From [Clostridium] viride DSM 6836 (GTDB taxonomy: Bacteria > Bacillota > Clostridia > Oscillospirales > Oscillospiraceae), in contig KK211198.1 in NCBI GenBank assembly GCA_000620945.1, positions 124,001-188,000 of the forward strand: a stretch of 64,000 nt of DNA, read 5' to 3'. A program made the translations under genes and the position numbers. Under the pieces are notes generated by a model. It was not told the DNA's origin and made no database searches. It saw only the letters and a program-made list of their open reading frames with translations. Positions 1 to 7,212 of this stretch are shown piece after piece. Every line of letters starts with the position of its first letter. The stretch's first letter is position 1.

Positions 1-409
1 TCCATGCCGGAAACCCATCTGCGTACCCCCCGGCTGCTGCCTGTGCTTCGGAAAAGGAGGCGTATGTATTGGGAAGCTCCAGATGATAGTAGCCTATTAC
101 TGCAGTGCTGCCGCCGGGATCTGCGTCAAAATACAGGTTATCCTTCAGATAGATGGTTTGTGTCTTGAGCATGGAGATCTGTGTTTCTCTCGTATCGCCC
201 AAATTGGTAAACTGGCCTGCCGCATCATAGTAGCCAAAGCGATAACCGGATCCCGTGCTATTTTCTAAATTGGCCGTTGCCAGCGCAGAGCTGCCGTAAA
301 AAAGACCCACACGAACCATATCTCCCTGCGCGGCGGCCTTGGCCCCTGGAACAATAGAGAGTGGAAGGAATATACATAAGGAAAGCAGAAGTGAAACAAG
401 TTTTTTCAT
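1..409 (-). CDS. Secreted SpoIID/LytB-like protein, N-terminal part (runs off window)
   Basis: The start codon at 409 follows a GGAGTG ribosome-binding site. About 136 codons are visible before the window edge. The protein opens with a signal peptide: a basic MKK start, a hydrophobic run to about residue 20, and an AKA-type cleavage site near residue 25. The mature part begins with VRVGLFYGSSALATANLEN followed by GSGYRFGYYD, which resembles the region preceding the SpoIID domain in clostridial SpoIID/LytB-domain proteins. SpoIID proteins are lytic transglycosylases acting on peptidoglycan during engulfment, but the catalytic domain is outside the window, so the activity is inferred only from this N-terminal resemblance. 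It is divergent from asd. Confidence 0.55.
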   Translation of the reverse strand, partial: MKKLVSLLLSLCIFLPLSIVPGAKAAAQGDMVRVGLFYGSSALATANLENSTGSGYRFGYYDAAGQFTNLGDTRETQISMLKTQTIYLKDNLYFDADPGGSTAVIGYYHLELPNTYASFSEAQAAAGGYADGFPAW

Positions 410-508
410 AGAGCACTCCAATCATATCGTAACAGCCTTTCGTTGACAGCCTTTGCCCCACATGGTATGATGAAAACCAGATTTCAAGAAACTTGCGTTG
501 GTTCTCCA

Positions 509-537
509 TGTCAAAAAAACCAAGCATTTTATATTAT
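509..537 (+). promoter_or_regulatory. Candidate sigma-A promoter of asd
   Basis: TGTCAA at 509-514, a 17-bp spacer, and TATTAT at 532-537 lie about 90 bp upstream of the asd start. The -35 box is weak. Confidence 0.4.
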
Positions 538-625
538 AGTACAGAATCCCACCCATTTTCAATTGGCATGTTTCCGAATTTGGGGTTTGGAACGAAATAA
601 CTCAGATCGATCAGGAGGAGATTAC

Positions 626-1711
626 ATGAAAAAGTATTCCGTGGGCGTGATTGGCGGCACCGGCATGGTAGGCCAACGGTTTGTCAGCTTGCTTGAGGGG
701 CATCCTTGGTTTCAGTTGACCACCGTTGCAGCCAGTGCCCGCTCTGCCGGAAAAACCTATGAAGAAGCGGTCGGCGCGCGCTGGGCAATGGATTGCCCCA
801 TGCCAGAATCGGTCAAAGGGCTGATCGTTCTCAACGCCGAAACCGACAAAGAACAAATTGCCAAGCAAGTGGACTTTGTCTTCTCTGCGGTCGATATGAA
901 AAAAGAAGAAATTCAAGCCCTTGAAGAGTCATATGCAAAGTTGGAGTGTCCTGTGGTCTCCAACAACAGTGCTCATCGCTGGACTCCGGATGTCCCCATG
1001 GTCATTCCTGAAATTAACCCCGAGCACTTGGACGTCATTCCTGCCCAGCGGAAGCGTTTGGGAACGGAAAAGGGCTTCATCGCGGTTAAATCCAATTGCT
1101 CCATCCAAGGCTATGCCCCTGCCTTACACCCCCTGCGCTCCTTTGGCATTGAACAGGTTCTGGTCTGCACGTATCAAGCCATTTCTGGCGCAGGTAAAAC
1201 CTTTGAAACTTGGCCTGAGATGATCGATAACATCATTCCTTACATCGGCGGTGAGGAGGAAAAGTCGGAGCGTGAACCATTAAAGCTCTGGGGTATCGTG
1301 CGAAATGGCGTGATTGAGACGGCGACGTCCCCTGCCATCACCGCACAATGCTTGCGGGTTCCCGTCAGTGACGGACATACGGCTGCGGTTTTTGTCCGCT
1401 TTGAGAAAAAGCCCACCTTGGAAGAGATCAAGGACATTTGGAACAAGTACCAAGGCCGTGCACAAGAGTTGAATCTGCCTAGTGCTCCCAAGCAGTTCCT
1501 GCGTTATTTTGATGAGCCAGACCGTCCCCAGGCTCGTTTGGATCGTGACTTAGAAGGTGGAATGGCGGTTACCCTCGGTCGTCTTCGTCCAGATAGCCAG
1601 TATGACTATAAGTTCATTGGTCTGGCACATAATACCTTGCGCGGCGCTGCAGGTGGTGGTGTCCTTCTGGCTGAGCTTCTTTGTGCAGAGGGCTACATCA
1701 CAGCTCGATAG
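626..1711 (+). CDS. asd: Aspartate-semialdehyde dehydrogenase
   Basis: Converts 4-aspartyl phosphate to aspartate semialdehyde with NADPH, the branch point to lysine/diaminopimelate, threonine and methionine. The start at 626 is chosen because AGGAGGAG lies at 613-620 and the encoded protein then begins with the Rossmann motif VGVIGGTGMVGQRF. The 361-residue length fits the archaeal/fungal-type branch of the family. SNCSIQG carries the catalytic cysteine, and SDGHTAAV carries the expected basic catalytic residue region. dapA, the next enzyme of the lysine branch, follows after 131 bp, which supports a pathway cluster. An upstream in-frame extension back to 443 has no ribosome-binding site and is not used. 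Confidence 0.96.
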   Translation: MKKYSVGVIGGTGMVGQRFVSLLEGHPWFQLTTVAASARSAGKTYEEAVGARWAMDCPMPESVKGLIVLNAETDKEQIAKQVDFVFSAVDMKKEEIQALEESYAKLECPVVSNNSAHRWTPDVPMVIPEINPEHLDVIPAQRKRLGTEKGFIAVKSNCSIQGYAPALHPLRSFGIEQVLVCTYQAISGAGKTFETWPEMIDNIIPYIGGEEEKSEREPLKLWGIVRNGVIETATSPAITAQCLRVPVSDGHTAAVFVRFEKKPTLEEIKDIWNKYQGRAQELNLPSAPKQFLRYFDEPDRPQARLDRDLEGGMAVTLGRLRPDSQYDYKFIGLAHNTLRGAAGGGVLLAELLCAEGYITAR

Positions 1712-1746
1712 TACTGATTCCGATCAACAAAGCATACAGTTTAAAT

Positions 1747-1825
1747 AACCCGTGAAGGTCTTATCCTGCGTTACAGAAGACGGTTTCTGAACGTTCCGAG
1801 AAAGCCCTTCATGGGTTTAATTTTT
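1747..1825 (+). promoter_or_regulatory. Structured asd-dapA intergenic RNA ending in a T-run (terminator or attenuator)
   Basis: A 12-bp outer stem pairs 1747-1758 with 1806-1817 (one G-U pair) and is followed by a T-rich run at about 1820-1825. Between the arms is a second imperfect hairpin: CGTTACAGAA at about 1769-1778 pairs with TTTCTGAACG at 1784-1793. The structure sits directly before the dapA ribosome-binding site (GGGAGG, 1828-1833). It may partly terminate asd transcripts or attenuate dapA. It is too short for a lysine riboswitch. Confidence 0.5.
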
Positions 1826-1842
1826 ACGGGAGGCATTTTTCA

Positions 1843-2733
1843 ATGAAAGAGCCGATTTTTTCCGGGACTTGTACTGCTTTGATTACCCCGTTTCAGTCGG
1901 ACGGATGCATTGATTTTGCAAGGCTTGGCACTCTGATTGAACGTCAGATTGCCGCAGGAATCGATGCGATCTGCTTTTGTGGTACGACCGGTGAAAGCGC
2001 AACCTTAAGCATGGAAGAGCATGAAGCGATTATCTCCTTTGGAGTCGAAACGGTTGCAGGACGTTGCCGGGTAATTGCCGGTACCGGTAGCAATGATACC
2101 AAGACGGCACTGCATCTTTCGTTGCATGGTGCCATGGTGGGGGCGGATGCCCTCTTGCTGGTCACCCCTTACTACAACAAAACCACACAAGAAGGCTTAT
2201 TGCGGCATTACACCTATGTAGCAGACCGCGTCAATTGTCCCCTAATTCTGTACAACGTACCATCCAGAACCGGAGTTTCGTTTCAAGCGAAGACCTACCA
2301 AACATTAAGTGCCCATCCCAATATCAACGGCGTGAAGGAGGCGTCCGGCAACTTTTCACTCATTGCCAATACGCTGGCCCTCTGCGGAGATGACTTAAAC
2401 ATTTGGTCGGGAAATGACGATCATACCATTCCCATGATGGCCCTCGGTGCCAAAGGCTTGATCTCAGTTGCCTCGAATCTCATTCCCAACGAGATGGTAG
2501 CGATGACCCATGATTTCATGAATGGCCGAAGCAAACAAGCCGCTTCCAGGCAAATAGAATGGATTCCTCTTATCGCAGCCCTATTTTCCGAAGTGAATCC
2601 CATTCCGATTAAAACCGCTATGAAACTCCTCGAGCTAGATTCCGGATACCTGCGGCTCCCCTTGTGTGAGATGGATTCGAAGTTGCGCCAGGTATTAATC
2701 GAGGAGATGAAAAAGTCCGGTATTCTTACCTAA
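1843..2733 (+). CDS. dapA: 4-hydroxy-tetrahydrodipicolinate synthase
   Basis: Condenses pyruvate with aspartate semialdehyde in the diaminopimelate/lysine pathway; dipicolinate for spores derives from the same branch. The 296-residue TIM-barrel protein starts at an ATG after GGGAGG. Family signatures in order are GTCTALITPF near the N-terminus, FCGTTGESATLS (residues about 45-56), the YNVPSRTG segment with the catalytic tyrosine, and VKEASGNF with the Schiff-base lysine. It lies downstream of asd and is convergent with a thioesterase gene. The last codons form one arm of a hairpin that terminates the opposite-strand gene. Confidence 0.97.
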   Translation: MKEPIFSGTCTALITPFQSDGCIDFARLGTLIERQIAAGIDAICFCGTTGESATLSMEEHEAIISFGVETVAGRCRVIAGTGSNDTKTALHLSLHGAMVGADALLLVTPYYNKTTQEGLLRHYTYVADRVNCPLILYNVPSRTGVSFQAKTYQTLSAHPNINGVKEASGNFSLIANTLALCGDDLNIWSGNDDHTIPMMALGAKGLISVASNLIPNEMVAMTHDFMNGRSKQAASRQIEWIPLIAALFSEVNPIPIKTAMKLLELDSGYLRLPLCEMDSKLRQVLIEEMKKSGILT

Positions 2734-2748
2734 GGTAACAATACCGGA
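2716..2748 (-). terminator. Intrinsic terminator of the thioesterase gene, embedded in the dapA 3' end
   Basis: 15-base arms at 2716-2730 and 2734-2748 are complementary with one mismatch around the dapA stop codon. On the minus strand the stem is followed by CTTTTT. On the plus strand no clear T-run follows. Confidence 0.7.
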
Positions 2749-2753
2749 CATCC

Positions 2754-3170
2754 TTAATGCTCGTCGCGAATTCGATACCCGTTGGCGGTGGCAAAGGCAA
2801 CTTCGGTTCCTTGTGCATCCGTCAGCAAAACCTTATAAAACGAGGTTTGTGAACCATCCCGAATTAACCTTGCTTCCGCGACTAAGTTCCCTCCCTGCGC
2901 AGGCGTTAAAAAGGTAATCTGTGCAGCTTGCGTCACCACGGTTTTATCATCCTGATTTGCGGCAACGGCAAAGGCAAAGTCCGCTAAGGTGAAGAGCACC
3001 CCTCCCATGGGGATACCAATGGCATTGCAGTGCTCTGGACGAATGTTCATTTCGCACTTTGCATACCCTTCATCTACGGCTGTAATCCGTGCGCCCAAGC
3101 TTTCATACACAAAGCGATCCTTCGAAAAATGTTCATTTAGTTCATTTAGTTTCGTTCGCTTATCTTCCAT
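2754..3170 (-). CDS. PaaI-family (hotdog-fold) thioesterase
   Basis: A 138-residue protein of the PaaI/YbgC hotdog thioesterase class, which hydrolyses acyl-CoA thioesters. The segment AIGIPMGGVLFTLADFAFAVAAN matches the conserved hotdog helix with the GG and catalytic Asp region, and the C-terminal strands (VAEARLIRDGSQTSFYKVLL) fit the fold. The start at 3170 is preferred over an in-frame ATG at 3179 because GGGAGAG ends only 1-2 bases before the latter but about 10 bases before the former. The substrate cannot be told from sequence. It is monocistronic, with a terminator inside the 3' end of dapA. Confidence 0.82.
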   Translation of the reverse strand: MEDKRTKLNELNEHFSKDRFVYESLGARITAVDEGYAKCEMNIRPEHCNAIGIPMGGVLFTLADFAFAVAANQDDKTVVTQAAQITFLTPAQGGNLVAEARLIRDGSQTSFYKVLLTDAQGTEVAFATANGYRIRDEH

Positions 3171-3189
3171 GTTAACCATCTCTCCCTCA

Positions 3190-3238
3190 CTAGAACCGGG
3201 ATCCCATAGACAGGTGTCTGTGGTATCCCGGTTTTTCG
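3190..3238 (+). terminator. Strong hairpin with plus-strand T-run
   Basis: AACCGGGATCCCATAGACA pairs with a near-perfect partner ending CCCGGTTTTT. The T-run lies on the plus strand, where no upstream gene closer than dapA is seen. On the minus strand it would fold in the thioesterase 5' leader. Confidence 0.55.
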
Positions 3239-3280
3239 ATCATGCATAGGCTTACCTTGAAACCTTAATATTATGTGCCG

Positions 3281-3425
3281 ATACCTAGAACCGTCCTGCT
3301 TTTATGCCCGCTCTTGGGAGGTTTCATATGGATTGCAGCAGACATCCTGGAGCATCCATGCAAACACTCCCATAAGAGTAACACCAAGGGCGGTATGAAA
3401 TCAAGGTTCCTAGTTATTCTCTGAG
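3281..3425. repeat. Imperfect long inverted repeat in a gene-free stretch
   Basis: CTAGAACC / TTTTATGCCCGC / CTCTTGGGAG on the left is mirrored on the right by CTCCCATAAGAG / GGGCGGTATGAAA / GGTTCCTAG, each with small bulges. No supported gene lies in 3181-3450. It may be a decayed mobile repeat or a structured RNA. Confidence 0.4.
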
Positions 3426-3450
3426 CAAGCTTTCTGTGAAACCATCGGTT

Positions 3451-3663
3451 CTAGTCTGAATCCTCTCTATATTCTAAAATTTCACCTGGCTGACAGTCTA
3501 ACGCTTTGCATATTGATTCTAAGGTTGAAAATCGAATGGCTTTTGCCTTACCATTCTTCAATATAGAGAGGTTTGCCATGGTGATACCAACCTGATCTGC
3601 AAGCTCTGTTACGCGCATTTTTCTCTTAGCCAGCATTACATCAAGATTAATGATAATTGCCAT
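3451..3663 (-). CDS. Small XRE-family (Cro/CI-type) HTH regulator
   Basis: A 70-residue, single-domain helix-turn-helix protein of the YozG type. The HTH core is LADQVGITMANLSILKNGKAKAIRFSTLESICKAL, and the C-terminal PGEILEY motif is typical for this family. ATG follows GAGGTGA. It sits directly downstream of a DUF2975 membrane protein (9-bp gap), a pairing that recurs across Firmicutes and is usually taken as a regulator with its membrane partner. It probably autoregulates the pair through the repeats at 4191-4220. Confidence 0.88.
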   Translation of the reverse strand: MAIIINLDVMLAKRKMRVTELADQVGITMANLSILKNGKAKAIRFSTLESICKALDCQPGEILEYREDSD

Positions 3664-3672
3664 AGTATCACC

Positions 3673-4149
3673 TCATATGGTTAAATCATGTTCTGTTTTA
3701 ATATCTATGGCTTCTTTTAACAGCTTTTGGAGAACAGCGGAAAAGAATGCAATGACCATAGTCGCAAATATCGGTACCATGCCAAATAGGATAAGACCTG
3801 GTGCATCGTCTTTCTCTGCTACCAAGAAAACAAATGGCATTAATACCGCATACAAGCTACCCATTGTGAAGGCACAGTATTTAATGTGCATCAAAGATTT
3901 CACTGAAAAATGTGAAAAAGCGATGTTCTTGTCAATATAGATCAAAAGCCTAAACGCCTGAAACAAGGCAACATAAAATGGTATCACTGACAAATACATG
4001 CCTATGATAATTGGGTATAGAGCATGGGCATACTCTGGACTAGCTGGATGATTCGCTAACCAAGGTAAGCCCAATATAGACAAAGTGAGGACAGGAATTC
4101 CCATAAGAATAACAGCTAATTTCAAGAAGAGTGTTGAACCAAATTTCAT
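3673..4149 (-). CDS. DUF2975-family membrane protein
   Basis: A 158-residue integral membrane protein with four predicted hydrophobic spans, at about residues 9-28, 43-65, 88-112 and 121-145. A cytoplasmic loop (YIDKNIAFSHFSVKSLMHIKY) lies between spans 2 and 3. This pattern and the linked XRE gene identify the DUF2975 family, whose function is unknown. The ATG at 4149 with GAGGTGA upstream is chosen over an in-frame GTG at 4158. It is cotranscribed with the XRE gene. Confidence 0.82.
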   Translation of the reverse strand: MKFGSTLFLKLAVILMGIPVLTLSILGLPWLANHPASPEYAHALYPIIIGMYLSVIPFYVALFQAFRLLIYIDKNIAFSHFSVKSLMHIKYCAFTMGSLYAVLMPFVFLVAEKDDAPGLILFGMVPIFATMVIAFFSAVLQKLLKEAIDIKTEHDLTI

Positions 4150-4175
4150 AAAAATCACCTCATTTAATTGCCTCC

Positions 4176-4220
4176 ATTATATCATGTATTTATCGAAAAT
4201 CAATATATTATTATTGAAAA
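4176..4220 (-). promoter_or_regulatory. Promoter and candidate operator of the DUF2975-XRE pair
   Basis: On the minus strand, TATAAT (4176-4181) with TTGATT (4198-4203) gives a 16-bp spacer. Two direct repeats TTTTCRATA at 4191-4199 and 4212-4220 lie 21 bp apart, two helical turns, overlapping the -35 box. This is a plausible binding site for the XRE protein. Confidence 0.5.
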
Positions 4221-4401
4221 GCAACTTGCAAATTCTCATTTTCATTCGTAGTTGCGGTTTAATTGTCTGGTTCGTAAGTACTACTTCCCTACCCTGTAAC
4301 CAGCATTCTAGAGCCTATGTCGATTATCGAAATCTTTCCCAGTGCAGGTTGCCACTCTGCAAAGATTCATTGAAAACACCATGCAGACAAAATATACACC
4401 A

Positions 4402-4456
4402 TAAAATACATAACCCCCCATCACTCGGTAACCCGGGCGGTGGGGGTTCTTTTTGA
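4402..4456 (+). terminator. Orphan plus-strand terminator
   Basis: AACCCCC near 4411 pairs with GGGGGTT near 4441-4448 around a GC-rich loop and is followed by CTTTTTG. No plus-strand gene upstream of it is recognised. Confidence 0.45.
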
Positions 4457-4502
4457 TGTCATCTCTGCCTACCGATCAACTCAATATCTAGGAGGATCAT
4501 AA

Positions 4503-4604
4503 ATGGAACAAAATCGCTCATCCTATCCTCGACTGGTGCTGAAAAAGCACAGCGCAAGATATGTTAAGACAATCCCCTTTTTTTACAACTATATTATACC
4601 ATAA
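4503..4604 (+). CDS. Candidate 33-residue small protein
   Basis: ATG at 4503 is preceded by AGGAGG with a spacing of about 8 bases, as good as any site in the window. It opens a 33-codon frame (MEQNRSSYPRLVLKKHSARY, then a hydrophobic FFYNYIIP end). The peptide is basic and matches no family I recognise. It could be a small expressed peptide, a leader, or the 5' remnant of a decayed gene. Confidence 0.35.
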   Translation: MEQNRSSYPRLVLKKHSARYVKTIPFFYNYIIP

Positions 4605-4624
4605 AAACGCAGGAAGAACAATGC

Positions 4625-4653
4625 TTGTTATCAATCGTAGCACGAGATATAAT
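4625..4653 (+). promoter_or_regulatory. Sigma-A promoter of the DUF6323/DUF6179 pair
   Basis: TTGTTA (4625-4630), a 17-bp spacer and TATAAT (4648-4653) lie 22 bp before the ATG. Confidence 0.7.
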
Positions 4654-4675
4654 GACACAATTGGAGGCGAAGTAA

Positions 4676-5149
4676 ATGGGTAATACTGATATGATCCCGC
4701 AACAAATTCAAATGCAAATTGCTATGGCTAAGAAAGAATTGCGCGAGTGCAACGAGATTAGCCAAAAATTTGGTTTGGTATTAACCGAAGTCGAAATCGA
4801 GGAGCTTGTTACTTGCCGCATGCAGGCACTCAAGTCAACCGGACGAATTGAATTTGGAGGCGGTATTCTCCCTAAGCTTGTATTCGCGTTTTGCGACTCA
4901 CTATATATGGAGTCGTCCATTTACGAAGAAACCTTGGCGGATTTGCAGGATGCATTTTACTATTTCAAGAATGAATCTATGGATCGATTTTCTGATGACG
5001 AACTTATTGAGTTCATGGTGACGGTTTTTAATGGTCGCGCACAGGGTTCTGCGGAATATCTCACAGGAACATCCCTGGAGGCACTGTGCCGTTACGCAAG
5101 AGAGGGTTGGGATCCATATGATGCGGAGGATTCCGGTGATTTGTTTTGA
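4676..5149 (+). CDS. DUF6323-like protein of unknown function
   Basis: A 157-residue soluble, acidic, helical protein starting at an ATG after GGAGGCG. Its features are a Gln/Met-rich N-terminus, a central EIEELVTCRMQALKSTGRIEFGGGI segment, and an acidic C-terminus ending DAEDSGDLF. I place it with DUF6323 from memory of this sequence type and because it is followed by, and translationally coupled to, a DUF6179-like gene, the usual neighbour. No function is known; no catalytic motif, signal peptide or membrane span is visible. Confidence 0.65.
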   Translation: MGNTDMIPQQIQMQIAMAKKELRECNEISQKFGLVLTEVEIEELVTCRMQALKSTGRIEFGGGILPKLVFAFCDSLYMESSIYEETLADLQDAFYYFKNESMDRFSDDELIEFMVTVFNGRAQGSAEYLTGTSLEALCRYAREGWDPYDAEDSGDLF

Positions 5150-6078
5150 CTGAACCATTTGGAATCAGCAATTTAATCCCCTGCAGGCAGTATTCTGAAG
5201 CAGAATATCAACTACTGCTTTCGCGCCTATGGAGCTTGCTAGCAGTGCAAACAGGGAAATACACCATGGGAGACAGCACGTCTGTGACCGCTGAAACGGC
5301 ACAGGAGCTGTTATCCTCCCTCTGTTATACACTGATGCTTTGCGTGGAGGAATCAGGCCTTACCTATGACCGATTGTTGACGGACGATCTTTTGCCACTG
5401 GTCAAGCAGGGGCAAGTGCTGCTTATGCGAAAAGTGGAGCAGGCAAAGCAGCTGTGGAATGAGGTTTGCCAGACGGTGCCAAAGGTTCCCAACAGCTTTT
5501 ATTTCGAGACCATCCAAGGCATCGAGCGTTTTTTTCAACACTACGATATTTACTATTTTGCGCACCAGCGCCCGCTGGATTTCTCCTATCCCCTGATCAA
5601 TCAACCCCCGGATTCTTTAGGTGGTATCACTTACGTGGAGGTGTACCTTCAGAATCTACTAGAAGAAAACGTCCTTATGAATCAGTTTGACTACAAATTG
5701 ATTATACGTCTGCTAGAAAGCACAGTCCCAGATTACCATGAGCTTTATCTGAATCTCTGTGAGCAGACCCTCATCAACGCGTCTGGTCTGTCCATACTCG
5801 GGAAATCCGCATTACCATTGGACATCAGTGAGCAGGATCGCCGGCAAATGATGGCAAGCTTAGTGGGCATGGGCACAGAGGAAATGAAGGCGTTTATTAG
5901 CGTTCAAATCGATTCCGTATGCAACCAATTAGATAAAAAAGATGCCTTTACCCGAGCCTACCTTACAACGCTGACAAACGGGCTCGCGCCTCGTTTGGCA
6001 GCTGCCATGGCGGCGGGAGATTTGTCCCGAATCTTCATTACTATGCTCCCGGAGAATCTAATTGTAGCACGGCTGTAA
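5146..6078 (+). CDS. DUF6179-like protein of unknown function
   Basis: A 310-residue, mostly helical soluble protein. Its TTG start (5146) overlaps the TGA of the upstream gene as TTGA, so translation is probably coupled. Recognisable stretches are the N-terminal SEAEYQLLLSRLWSLLAVQT, the central YVEVYLQNLLEENVLMNQFD and a C-terminal helical bundle. The DUF6179 assignment rests on this pattern and on the pairing with the preceding gene. No catalytic residues can be named. Confidence 0.62.
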   Translation: MTEPFGISNLIPCRQYSEAEYQLLLSRLWSLLAVQTGKYTMGDSTSVTAETAQELLSSLCYTLMLCVEESGLTYDRLLTDDLLPLVKQGQVLLMRKVEQAKQLWNEVCQTVPKVPNSFYFETIQGIERFFQHYDIYYFAHQRPLDFSYPLINQPPDSLGGITYVEVYLQNLLEENVLMNQFDYKLIIRLLESTVPDYHELYLNLCEQTLINASGLSILGKSALPLDISEQDRRQMMASLVGMGTEEMKAFISVQIDSVCNQLDKKDAFTRAYLTTLTNGLAPRLAAAMAAGDLSRIFITMLPENLIVARL

Positions 6079-6149
6079 TTCCGCCCTGAAATACCATTCC
6101 AAAAAGTAAAGGTGTTCAGTTTTTTAACCTTCATAGTATTCCATTAAAT

Positions 6150-6177
6150 GGGAGAAGTACCTTCTGGCACTTCTCCC
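6150..6177. terminator. Hairpin between convergent genes
   Basis: GGGAGAAGT (6150-6158) pairs with ACTTCTCCC (6169-6177) between the DUF6179-like and AraC-type genes. Flanking T-runs are weak on both strands, so it may serve both. Confidence 0.55.
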
Positions 6178-6183
6178 GCTGGA

Positions 6184-7062
6184 CTATTTCTTTTCCACTG
6201 CGACCCAGATTTCACAGGTATAGCTGGGGTCCGTCACATTGGCCGAGGGGTAAGCCTCAAAATCCGTGCCGCCACAGGGCTGATACTCACTGGTGGGGAA
6301 AAACTCGCTGTAGATCTGCTGATAAAGCTTCTGGAACGCCTCCGGCATCTTGCCGACACAGGGAAACACCACATAAGTGTGGGCAGGAATCTCCTCCACA
6401 GTTAAGCTGTCATCGGTGACAGGCATTCCGTTGTAATGAGCAGCGATGGCATAGGGAAACTCCTTGTCGTCGGCATCCTTTCCGAAGCTGGCACCAACGA
6501 TACAATTTGAAAAGATATTATCCTCTGGGATATACTTACACAGCGCTGGAATGGTGCCGTCCATACTACATGCCTGCCAGAAGCGGGAGATTTCCTCCGT
6601 CGTCAGTTCTGCCTTGCAAGAGACCTGCTTCTTTTTGCAGACAATCTGAAATGCGTCCTTCGTCTCAATTCTGTAATTCATCAAGTTTCCTCCGTCTAAA
6701 ACCAGTTTTACTGAGAGCGGAGAAAAGGATTTGAGCGGAACGCCGCCCTGCTTCGCTTGTGAGGGAGATACCCCGTGGAATCGGGTGAACGCACGACTGA
6801 AACTCTCGGGAGTATCATATCCGTACTTGAGACCAGCGTCGATGACCCGGATGCCTGATGATACAAGCTCATTCCCTGCAAGGGTGAGCCGCCGATACCG
6901 GATGTAGTCACCTAAGGTGAAGCCACAAAGAATGCTAAACACCCGCTGAAAATGAAAGCTGGACGAATAGGCCTGTTTCGCCACTTCTTCATAGTCGATG
7001 GGTTCCGTAATATGGGCTTCCACATAGTCCACGGCTCTCTGTATACCTGTGATCCAATCCAT
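6184..7062 (-). CDS. AraC-family regulator with GyrI-like effector domain
   Basis: A 292-residue transcription factor. Residues about 5-105 form two AraC helix-turn-helix motifs: YEEVAKQAYSSSFHFQRVF, then VIDAGLKYGYDTPESFSRAFTRFHGVSP. The remainder is a GyrI-like ligand-binding domain (Bacterial effector/AraC_E_bind type: IPAHTYVVFPCVGKMPEAFQKLYQQIYSEF, ending in WVAVEKK). Such proteins respond to small hydrophobic or cationic molecules. The start at 7062 is set by GGAGCG upstream; the frame extends to 7146 without another ribosome-binding site. The target is unknown. Confidence 0.88.
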   Translation of the reverse strand: MDWITGIQRAVDYVEAHITEPIDYEEVAKQAYSSSFHFQRVFSILCGFTLGDYIRYRRLTLAGNELVSSGIRVIDAGLKYGYDTPESFSRAFTRFHGVSPSQAKQGGVPLKSFSPLSVKLVLDGGNLMNYRIETKDAFQIVCKKKQVSCKAELTTEEISRFWQACSMDGTIPALCKYIPEDNIFSNCIVGASFGKDADDKEFPYAIAAHYNGMPVTDDSLTVEEIPAHTYVVFPCVGKMPEAFQKLYQQIYSEFFPTSEYQPCGGTDFEAYPSANVTDPSYTCEIWVAVEKK

Positions 7063-7212
7063 TGCTTCGCTCCTTCCGTATGAGTCCATGTTAAGGGAAA
7101 TGACACAATGTTTCATGACATTCCGTGCGGTTCGATGTTGACCCATAGGTGGAGGAATCTAAGTGATCAAACCAAAGGGCGCATATGCACAGGTTATCCT
7201 TAAAAAGTCAAC

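Noticed and set aside
1741-1842. Lysine riboswitch before dapA
   Set aside because: The gap is about 100 bases, far shorter than the five-helix L-box, and its conserved junction sequences are missing.
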